Source of the DNA: Bacteroidota bacterium
GTDB lineage: Bacteria; Bacteroidota; Ignavibacteria; SZUA-365; JAADGX01
Assembly: GCA_024276335.1 (NCBI GenBank)
Contig: JAJRXL010000272.1
Span: forward strand, 1-5,231
Direction of reading: 5' to 3'
Length of the DNA: 5,231 nucleotides
The position numbers were made by a program, and so were the translations under genes. The notes below the pieces were generated by a model, which was given only the letters and a program-made list of their open reading frames with translations, was not told the DNA's origin and did no database searches. This document shows positions 1 to 5,231 of the stretch, one piece after another (positions within the stretch are counted from its first letter, which is position 1; every line of letters begins with the position of its first letter).

Positions 1-247
1 GGTTTATTGCGCACTGTCGAAAGTACGACGAGCGGAGCGGAAGCGCAACCGTTTTGCGGAGAGGTCGTCCCGCCTCGACTCCGGGCGGCCCGTCACCGCT
101 GACGTGGACGATAAAATCGTTCCGGCGCGGTGGGACAATGTTGGAATAAAGCTCCGTGTGTTCTAACTTCCCAGTACCCCTTTCCCGTGTGCCGGTGCAA
201 CGTGTTTCACCGGTTAAATATATTACTGCAAAACGAGGGAGCCATCC
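1..247. other. Upstream non-coding region with short dyads
   Basis: I see no convincing gene here. Two forward frames are open from the left edge, one to a TAA at 164-166 and the other to a TAA at 147-149, but neither gives a recognisable protein and they contradict each other. The stretch holds four short inverted repeats: CGCAA/TTGCG at 44-58, CGTCA/TGACG at 91-104, ACGAT/ATCGT at 108-120, and CCGGTG/CACCGG at 192-213. None is followed by a T-run, so none looks like a classical intrinsic terminator. An AT-rich stretch at 214-225 just before the first gene is the best promoter candidate. Confidence 0.5.
192..225 (+). promoter_or_regulatory. Candidate promoter/operator before the operon
   Basis: A 6-bp inverted repeat, CCGGTG (192-197) and CACCGG (208-213) with a 10-base spacer, abuts the AT-rich run TTAAATATATTA (214-225), the least GC-rich stretch of the upstream region. 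TATATT at 219-224 could serve as a -10 box, giving a leader of roughly 16 bases before the ATG at 248. No good -35 hexamer lies 17 bases upstream, and the Bacteroidota-type TAnnTTTG box is only partly matched. The dyad could be an operator, but this is inference from position only. Confidence 0.3.
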
Positions 248-1852
248 ATGCCTGACAACGTCTCACGTCGTTCTTTCCTGAAGAAAAGCACGGTTCTCGC
301 GGGAGCCGCCGTATTGACGCCGCCGCTTGCCGCCAATGCAACCTCGGTGACAGCGCCGGAGCCCGCGGAAACGACCGCGTACAAGTATCCAAAGCCCGGC
401 CGCATCGTGATCGTCGAACACCCGGACGCCGTCAAGGGGTACAACAACGTCGATGAGACGGTCGTCCAGCAGATGTTCGACTACGGAATCCAGCGTTTCA
501 CGGGGATTACTTCCTCGCCAGCCGACGCCCTCGCGTCGTTGTTTCCGGGACTCACCAAGTCCAAGAAGATCGCAATCAAGCCGAATCTTTTGAACAGCAG
601 CGTTCCCACGCGCAAGGAGCTGGTAAAAGCGGTTATCAACCGGCTGGTGCAGATGCTGGGAGGTTTCCCGGCGTCCAACATCACGCTGTACGAGCGTCAC
701 TCGTTCAGCAGCAGGGGGTACACGACATCGTACTTCGGGCATAATGTCAAGATGGTGCGTGATTCCACGTTCCCGGATCTCGGGTACTACATTTATTGCG
801 GGGGCAAGAACCGTCCTTACAGCAAGAGCCTCCACGATGCGGATTACCTCATCAACATGCCGGTCCTGAAGGATCACAGTTGCAGCACGGCGCTGAACAT
901 GACGCTGGCGTTCAAGAATCACATGGGAACGTTGAATCCCGGCGGGTCGCTTGGCATCCACTGCAACAAGAAAGCGACCATCGATATCATGGCGAGTTCC
1001 GTCATGGTCGCCAAGCAGGTGCTGGTCATCATGGACGGCCTGTATGCCGTGTACAACGGGGGACCGGGCGGAGCGCCCCAGGCCGCGCCCAAGAAAATAT
1101 TCATCAGCCAGGACCCGGTCACCAATGACTACCAGGGACGCAAGCTCATCAACGAACTCCGCGTTGCGAACGGGCGGAGTCCCAAGGCGGCGACGTACAT
1201 CGAGGAATCATCCAAGCCGCCGTATTCGCTGGGCGTGGCCGATCCCAACCAGATGGACGTCATCGAGGTGGCGCTGCCGGTGGAACTGACGCATTTTTCC
1301 GCCGCTCTTGAAGGGGAAAAGGTGGCCCTGCGATGGGTGACCGCGAAGGAATCGAACAACGTGGGCTTCGGCGTGGAACGCAGCCTAGACGGTGAACAGG
1401 GCTGGCAAGAAGTCGGGTTTGTCCCTGGCCGGGGAACGACTTCGGACGGGCACGAATACCGGTACATCGACGAGCCGGGTGACGTGCTCCGTTCGGCGAC
1501 GGACCTGTTTTACCGGCTGCGGCAAGTGGACGCGGACGGTAAGACGGAATACTCTCCGGTCGTGCGCGTGGTCGTCAAGCCGGAGGAGTCCACCTGGCAG
1601 CTCGAGCAGAATTATCCCAATCCTTTTTATGACATGACGGACATCCCCGTGCAGCTCAACGAACCCGGTCTGCTCCGGGTCGAAGTACTCGACGTCAGGG
1701 GCGCACGAGTAAAAGTTCTGAGCGACCAGGTGAAAGATGCGGGGACGCACCACTTGACCTGGGAAGCGAACGGCTTACCCGCGGGCGTGTACATCTGCCG
1801 CGCCCGGGTTCACGGCGTGACGCGGGAAATCCGGATGATCATGTTGAAGTAG
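248..1852 (+). CDS. Tat-exported DUF362 protein with Fn3-like module and T9SS type A sorting domain
   Basis: A 534-residue DUF362-family protein of unknown biochemical role. The N-terminus is a clear twin-arginine signal: SRRSFLKK at residues 6-13, a hydrophobic stretch to about 28, and a likely cleavage after ANA31. The DUF362 domain spans roughly 50-340 and shows KPN (111-113), NMPVLKDHS (203-211), FKNHMG (222-227), the glycine loop GGPGG (271-275) and DPVTND (289-294), where the family usually has DPVAVD. It is followed by a fibronectin-like module (about 344-445, beginning LPVELTHFSA) and a C-terminal domain (about 452-534) with NYPNPF, a VLDVRGARV strand and the GVYICRAR strand, ending REIRMIMLK. 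This is the type A T9SS/FlgD-like sorting domain, implying outer-membrane crossing and surface attachment or release. There is no CxxCxxC ferredoxin cluster. The start is fixed by GAGGGA at 235-240, seven bases before the ATG. First gene of the likely operon. Confidence 0.9.
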   Translation: MPDNVSRRSFLKKSTVLAGAAVLTPPLAANATSVTAPEPAETTAYKYPKPGRIVIVEHPDAVKGYNNVDETVVQQMFDYGIQRFTGITSSPADALASLFPGLTKSKKIAIKPNLLNSSVPTRKELVKAVINRLVQMLGGFPASNITLYERHSFSSRGYTTSYFGHNVKMVRDSTFPDLGYYIYCGGKNRPYSKSLHDADYLINMPVLKDHSCSTALNMTLAFKNHMGTLNPGGSLGIHCNKKATIDIMASSVMVAKQVLVIMDGLYAVYNGGPGGAPQAAPKKIFISQDPVTNDYQGRKLINELRVANGRSPKAATYIEESSKPPYSLGVADPNQMDVIEVALPVELTHFSAALEGEKVALRWVTAKESNNVGFGVERSLDGEQGWQEVGFVPGRGTTSDGHEYRYIDEPGDVLRSATDLFYRLRQVDADGKTEYSPVVRVVVKPEESTWQLEQNYPNPFYDMTDIPVQLNEPGLLRVEVLDVRGARVKVLSDQVKDAGTHHLTWEANGLPAGVYICRARVHGVTREIRMIMLK

Positions 1853-1890
1853 TCGGTGAATCTTTCTCAACGTTCCGGGAGGAGGTCGCA

Positions 1891-3183
1891 ATGAGAGTGT
1901 CGCGTCGCAGTTTCCTGAAGAGCGCCTCGGTCGCGTTGGCGGCGGGGATGGTTCCGTGCGAGCGCGCCCTGCCGACGCGTACGAAGCGGGCGTTTGACAT
2001 CCGTTACCCGAACCCCGGAAGGCTGGTCGTCGTTACGCACGAAGGTGTCGTCGGCGTGAACGACAGCGTGAACGAGACGTACGTGCGACAGATGCTCGAC
2101 GAGGGGTTGATGCAATTCACCGGCCTCTCCAACCCGGTGGAAGCATTGGAGTCCTTCTTTCCCGGCCTCTCCACTTCAACGAAAATCGCCATCAAGCCAA
2201 ACCTCATCTGGGGTTCGATCCACACGCGCATCGAGCTGGTGCGGGCGTTGCTGCGCCGGTTGACGGCGATGTTGAACGGAACATTCCCCGCGGAGAATAT
2301 CTATTTCTACGAGAACCAAAGCTTCCCCGGCGCCGGCTACACCACCGAAAGTATCGGGTACCCGGTGCACCTGGTGGAAGATTGCTACTTCCCCGACCTC
2401 GGGTGGTACATTTTCTGTGACGGGAAGGACCGTCCGTACAGCAAAACGCTGCACGACTGCGACTACCTTATCAACATGCCGCTTCTCAAGGATCACGGGG
2501 CAACAGATTTCACGTTTGCCATGAAGAATCATCTCGGGACGGTGAATCCGCTGGGAAAGCTTGGCGTGTGCAGCAACATCAAGGCGCTGCTCGATATCAA
2601 CGCCAGCGACGTGGTCTCGAACAAACAGCGGCTCATCATTCTCGACGCCCTGTTCTGCATTTACGAGGGAGGCCCGGGAGGAACAGCCCAGGAGCGCCCG
2701 TCGAGTATCTTCATCGCGCAGGACCCGGTGACCCTGGAGTACACGGGTCGGAAGTGGGTCAACGCCTACCGCCAGGCGGCGGGTTTTCCGGCCAAGCCCG
2801 GATCGTATATTGAAACGGCCGCAGGGGAGCCGTATTCAATGGGCGTTGCGGACCCGGACCACATGACCATTATCACCCGGTCGATTACCGGCGTATCACG
2901 CCCTCTGCCGGAACCCTGCCGTTTCACGCTGTCCGAAGGATACCCGAATCCGTTCAGGGGCGCGACGCAGGTATCGCTGGAACTTGAGCGCGCCTCGACG
3001 GTCTTGCTCAGCGTGCACGACGTATCCGGACGGGAAATCGCGATCCTGGCCCGTGAAATGCTTTCGCCCGGTTTCCACGTGTTCGAATGGCGACCCGGGA
3101 ACCTGCCCTCGGGCGTGTACCTGCTGCGGGCCGTTATCGAAGGCCATCACGCAATGCGGAAACTTGTTTTCATTACCCCATGA
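1891..3183 (+). CDS. Tat-exported DUF362 protein with T9SS type A sorting domain (tandem paralogue)
   Basis: A 430-residue paralogue of the preceding gene. By eye about half of the DUF362-domain residues are identical. It has a Tat signal, SRRSFLKS (4-11), then a short hydrophobic segment to about 21. The DUF362 domain (about 40-330) contains KPN (102-104), NMPLLKDHG (195-203), MKNHLG (211-216), GGPGG (260-264) and DPVTLE (278-283). Unlike its neighbour, it has no fibronectin-like module: a short linker (about 331-345) leads directly to the sorting domain (about 346-430), with GYPNPF, VHDVSGREI and GVYLLRAVI. Seven cysteines are present, none in a ferredoxin spacing. A strong ribosome binding site, GGAGGAGGT at 1878-1886, sets the start. 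The gap from the previous stop is 38 bases, with no terminator seen. The next gene begins at its stop codon. Function is unknown; surface location is inferred from the C-terminal domain. Confidence 0.9.
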   Translation: MRVSRRSFLKSASVALAAGMVPCERALPTRTKRAFDIRYPNPGRLVVVTHEGVVGVNDSVNETYVRQMLDEGLMQFTGLSNPVEALESFFPGLSTSTKIAIKPNLIWGSIHTRIELVRALLRRLTAMLNGTFPAENIYFYENQSFPGAGYTTESIGYPVHLVEDCYFPDLGWYIFCDGKDRPYSKTLHDCDYLINMPLLKDHGATDFTFAMKNHLGTVNPLGKLGVCSNIKALLDINASDVVSNKQRLIILDALFCIYEGGPGGTAQERPSSIFIAQDPVTLEYTGRKWVNAYRQAAGFPAKPGSYIETAAGEPYSMGVADPDHMTIITRSITGVSRPLPEPCRFTLSEGYPNPFRGATQVSLELERASTVLLSVHDVSGREIAILAREMLSPGFHVFEWRPGNLPSGVYLLRAVIEGHHAMRKLVFITP

Positions 3184-3187
3184 GGAG
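3182..3187 (+). promoter_or_regulatory. Ribosome binding site deciding the lipoprotein start
   Basis: GAGGAG overlaps the TGA stop (3181-3183) of the preceding gene and lies 10 bases before the ATG at 3198. It favours that start over the ATG at 3180, which overlaps the stop codon and has no comparable site, and over the earlier in-frame ATG at 3087 inside the previous gene. The position also suggests translational coupling. Confidence 0.7.
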
Positions 3188-3197
3188 TCTATTGTAC

Positions 3198-3752
3198 ATG
3201 AGAAATCTGAAAATCCTGTTGTTCATCATTCCGGCGCTCCTGCTGGGGTGCTCCAAGACGGACACACCGTCCAACCCCGACGTGGTTTCCATCCAGGACC
3301 TGTTGCCGCGGGACAACGAGATCAGCAACTGGACGCGGCAAAGCGGTACGGGGGCTTCGTGGATCGCGACAAATACCAGCGAACTGCAACTCCAGATCGA
3401 CGGCGGGTTCGAGCTGTTCGCCAACCACGGGTTCGTCGAGGCGGCCATGCAGCGTTACACCGGCAAGGTGGGAACGGAGTCCAACGTCGAAATCGAGGTC
3501 CAGGTCTATGACCAGGGATCGTCGGCGCAGGCGGACGCGGTGTTCGATGATCCCAACAACGTGTTCACGAACCCGATTCCACCCTCGAACCCGCCATCGC
3601 CCAAGGCGGAAATCCGCAAGGATATCTTCTCTTACACGATGAAGTTCACAAAGGGGAAGTACTACTGCCTGATCACCATTTTTTCCAGCTACGACAAGGC
3701 GCAGGAAGTGCTGGAAGTCTTCGCGGGCAACATCGCCTCCAGGATCCAATGA
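3198..3752 (+). CDS. Small lipoprotein, DUF6599-like
   Basis: A 184-residue predicted lipoprotein. The N-terminus is a compact lipoprotein signal: MRNLK, a hydrophobic core, then the lipobox LLGC with the acylated cysteine at residue 18, followed by Ser19-Lys20, so there is no Asp+2 inner-membrane retention signal of the enterobacterial kind. After a short linker the mature part contains IDGGFELFANHGF (67-79), followed by an acidic beta-rich stretch and VQVYDQGSSAQADAVF (101-116). This arrangement resembles what I recall of the DUF6599 family, where an 'I-N-G-G-A-E-L-Y-x-x-Y-G-F' motif precedes a 'V-Y-D-M-G-S' motif; that match is from memory and untested. A Pro/Asn-rich loop lies at 125-136. 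Two in-frame upstream ATGs exist (3180 and 3087), but 3198 has the ribosome binding site and gives a perfect lipoprotein signal. It sits between DUF362 genes, so it may be their envelope partner; this is inferred from position only. Confidence 0.85.
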   Translation: MRNLKILLFIIPALLLGCSKTDTPSNPDVVSIQDLLPRDNEISNWTRQSGTGASWIATNTSELQLQIDGGFELFANHGFVEAAMQRYTGKVGTESNVEIEVQVYDQGSSAQADAVFDDPNNVFTNPIPPSNPPSPKAEIRKDIFSYTMKFTKGKYYCLITIFSSYDKAQEVLEVFAGNIASRIQ

Positions 3753-3802
3753 CAGCGATCATCTATTTCAGCGCAGGCACTCGGCGGGGGACGCATGGAT
3801 AG
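3749..3802 (+). CDS. Possible 17-residue coupling ORF
   Basis: An ATG at 3749 overlaps the lipoprotein stop (ATGA) and opens a 17-residue frame (MTAIIYFSAGTRRGTHG) that ends at a TAG at 3800-3802, seven bases past the first base of the next gene's ATG. It could pass ribosomes from the lipoprotein gene to the third DUF362 gene, whose own ribosome binding site is weak. No ribosome binding site is obvious for it beyond the coupling geometry. It may well be chance; the peptide resembles nothing I know. Confidence 0.2.
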   Translation: MTAIIYFSAGTRRGTHG

Positions 3803-4715
3803 AAGGAGCTTCCTAATCACCACCGTTCTGGGTTTCGGGGCCTTGAAGGCACTGGGGGCGAGGCACCTCGATGGGTTGATCACGCCGATTGACTACGAGT
3901 TGGCGGTGATCAAAGGCGGAGATATCGCGCGCAACGTCGAGGCGGCCGTCGAGTCCGTGGGAGGCATCGGGCGGTTCGTCAAGCAGGGCGACATCGTCCT
4001 GCTCAAGCCCAACGTGTCTTTTCCCAATCCGCCCGAGTGGGGCACGACCACGCACCCCGTCGTCATCGAAACGGTGGCGGATCTCTGCGCCGGCGCCGGC
4101 GCGAAGCGGGTCATCGTGGCGGACTTCCCCATGAGCCGGGCGCGCATGTGCCTGCAACGGAGCGGGATGGCGGAGCTGGCGGCCTCCACGCGGGCCTTCA
4201 CGTTTGTCGAGCTGAAGAGTGAACGGCATTTCGAAACCGTGCCTGTGCCCGGCGGCGAGGAAGTGCAGGAGCTGCGCGTGGCCAGGCTCCTGGCCAAGGC
4301 GGACGTGTTCATCAATCTGCCCACGGCCAAGGCCCATTCCGCAACCGGTGTGAGCTTCGGGTTGAAAAATCTCATGGGCCTGTTCTGGGAGCGCCAGCCG
4401 TTCCACCAGAAGTACGACCTTCACAATGCGATCGTGGACCTGGCGTCGATCATGCGCCCACGTCTTACCGTGCTCGACGCAACGTACGGCCTCCTGACCA
4501 ACGGACCGCAGGGCCCGGGAAAAGTGGAACAATTGAACACGATCATCGCCGGGATTGACCCCGTCGCCGTCGATGCAGAGGCTTGCCTGCTCGCCCCGTG
4601 GAACGGGCGCACGACCGACCCCGATAATATCATGCACCTGGCCAAGGCGGCGGAACGCGGTCTCGGTACGCTCAACCTTTCTCCTGATCTTGTCTTTCGG
4701 AAGGAGTTTGGCTGA
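3795..4715 (+). CDS. Tat-signal DUF362 protein without sorting domain
   Basis: A 306-residue DUF362-family protein, closer to the plain family form than the two upstream paralogues. A short Tat signal is present, DRRSFLIT (2-9), followed by a hydrophobic stretch to about 22; cleavage near LGA22 is possible, or it may stay as a membrane anchor. Family motifs are KPN (71-73), NLPTAKAHSATG (174-185), LKNLMG (190-195), LDATYGLLTNGPQGPG (227-242) and the canonical DPVAVDAEAC (255-264). The protein ends soon after, with no YPNPF sorting domain and no ferredoxin cysteines (only C98, C119 and C264). It should therefore reach the periplasm but not the T9SS exit. The start has only a weak site, GGGGGA at 3786-3791, four bases from the ATG; no later start would keep the Tat motif. 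The gap to the lipoprotein gene is 42 bases. Reaction unknown. Confidence 0.88.
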   Translation: MDRRSFLITTVLGFGALKALGARHLDGLITPIDYELAVIKGGDIARNVEAAVESVGGIGRFVKQGDIVLLKPNVSFPNPPEWGTTTHPVVIETVADLCAGAGAKRVIVADFPMSRARMCLQRSGMAELAASTRAFTFVELKSERHFETVPVPGGEEVQELRVARLLAKADVFINLPTAKAHSATGVSFGLKNLMGLFWERQPFHQKYDLHNAIVDLASIMRPRLTVLDATYGLLTNGPQGPGKVEQLNTIIAGIDPVAVDAEACLLAPWNGRTTDPDNIMHLAKAAERGLGTLNLSPDLVFRKEFG

Positions 4716-4737
4716 TACAAAAAATGCGCCGGGTCCG

Positions 4738-5231
4738 GTGAGTCGGCCGAATCGACGCACACGGCGTTTTATTTCGCCGGCGCTTACTTTTCGCACTATC
4801 CTTGTCGTAACCTTAGCCTTTACTCTCAGCACGGCCCTCCGTTCGCAGGTGCGCCAGCACTTTCCCCGGCGTGATTACGCGTCCCTGCAATTCCGGGATG
4901 CCTTGTGGATCGGGACGGATCGGGGACTGTACGAGTACCGGAGCAAGGAGAACACCTGGTCGGTGCGGACGTCCGAAAACGGCTTGCTTTCGAGCGTCAT
5001 CACCGTCCTAGCAGCGGATGAGAACACCCTGTGGATCGGACACGACCGTGGCGTGACGCTGTACGATCTCGGTTCGAATACCATCCTGACGTATGACACG
5101 AGCGATGGAATCCCCGGGGGGAAAGTGTTGTCGCTGGCTTTCGAGGCCGACTACGTGTGGGTGGGAACGGAACAGGGGGCCGCCCGTTACGATAAGTTGA
5201 TCGAAGAATGGCAAACGATCGGACCCGCACA
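4738..5231 (+). CDS. Secreted Reg_prop-type beta-propeller protein, 5' part
   Basis: This reading frame starts near the end of the previous gene and runs off the right edge; at least 164 residues are visible. No ATG is available in frame. I take GTG at 4738, which gives an arginine-rich N-terminus (MSRPNRRTRRF) and a hydrophobic segment at about 21-34, consistent with a signal peptide or anchor. TTG at 4708 is an alternative that would overlap the previous stop, but AAGGAG at 4701-4706 is only one base from it. The body has three repeat cores: LWIGTDRGLYEY (56-67), LWIGHDRGVTLYD (98-110) and VWVGTEQGAARYD (140-152), exactly 42 residues apart. The L-W-I-G-T-x-x-G-L-x-x-Y/F-D pattern is typical of Reg_prop blades (two-component regulator propeller) found in periplasmic sensor regions. 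Whether a histidine kinase, a sorting domain or nothing follows lies beyond the window. Confidence 0.8.
   Translation, partial: MSRPNRRTRRFISPALTFRTILVVTLAFTLSTALRSQVRQHFPRRDYASLQFRDALWIGTDRGLYEYRSKENTWSVRTSENGLLSSVITVLAADENTLWIGHDRGVTLYDLGSNTILTYDTSDGIPGGKVLSLAFEADYVWVGTEQGAARYDKLIEEWQTIGPA
4903..5229 (+). repeat. Propeller blade repeats, 126-base period
   Basis: Three W-[IV]-G cores start at 4903, 5029 and 5155, exactly 126 bases (42 residues) apart. Between cores, each unit has an N-T-W/N-T-I strand and a turn (S-E-N-G-L, S-D-G-I-P) followed by a V-[IL]-[TS]-[VL]-[AL]-x strand. Conservation is at protein level, with DNA matching only locally, so this is an old domain repeat and not a recent DNA duplication. 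Confidence 0.8.

Noticed and set aside
91..120. Adjacent hairpins at 91-104 and 108-120 as an intrinsic terminator of an upstream gene
   Set aside because: Stems are only 5 bp and no T-tract follows; no upstream gene can be identified in the window.
2..166. Open frame from the left edge to TAA at 164-166, possible 3' end of an upstream gene
   Set aside because: The product is arginine-rich with no recognisable domain, and another frame is equally open to a TAA at 147-149. Open frames this short are expected in GC-rich DNA.
263..961. Minus-strand open frame (232 residues) opposite the first DUF362 gene
   Set aside because: It mirrors a well-supported coding frame and its translation shows no domain or signal.
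3087..3197. Extended N-terminus of the lipoprotein starting at ATG 3087 or 3180
   Set aside because: The extension overlaps the coding end of the previous gene, is Arg/Pro-rich, and would bury the lipoprotein signal. ATG 3198 has GAGGAG 10 bases upstream.
4726..4783. Inverted repeat GCGCCGG (4726-4732) / CCGGCGC (4777-4783) as a terminator after the third DUF362 gene
   Set aside because: The loop is 44 bases, no T-run follows, and the right arm lies inside the signal-peptide region of the propeller gene.
3813..4832. Long minus-strand open frame (339 residues) opposite the third DUF362 gene
   Set aside because: The plus strand there encodes a clear DUF362 protein with Tat signal and family motifs. 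The antisense product is Arg/His-rich with no recognisable domain, a typical shadow in GC-rich codon usage.

Overview
The window is GC-rich and carries one co-directional gene train on the + strand. Its proteins suggest a Gram-negative bacterium of the FCB superphylum (Bacteroidota/Ignavibacteria/Kapabacteria/KSB1-like), not a particular genus. The evidence is two proteins ending in a type IX secretion (T9SS) type A / FlgD-like sorting domain with the 'YPNPF' signature. One of these also carries the fibronectin-like 'LPVELTHFSA...' module common in Ignavibacteria and Bacteroidota. A lipoprotein and a Reg_prop-type beta-propeller are consistent with this placement.

Layout: bases 1-247 hold no convincing gene, only several short dyads and an AT-rich promoter-like stretch. 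Next come two tandem paralogues of the DUF362 family (248-1852 and 1891-3183). Each has a textbook twin-arginine (Tat) signal and a C-terminal T9SS sorting domain. A small lipoprotein (3198-3752) resembling the DUF6599 family follows directly, its ribosome binding site overlapping the previous stop codon. A third, shorter and divergent DUF362 gene (3795-4715) has a Tat signal but no sorting domain. Finally, from about 4738 to the window edge, there is the start of a secreted beta-propeller protein with three repeat cores spaced exactly 42 residues apart.

Gaps between genes are 14 to about 42 bases with no terminator-like structure, so the five genes probably form one operon. Every product appears to be exported, by different routes: Tat plus T9SS (two proteins), Tat alone, lipoprotein export, and an N-terminal signal on the propeller. 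My reading is an uncharacterised envelope or cell-surface module built around DUF362 proteins. Folding in the cytoplasm before Tat export suggests a cofactor or metal, but the ferredoxin-type cysteine clusters found in many DUF362 proteins are absent. The biochemical function of the DUF362 and DUF6599 families is not established, and I do not assign one.
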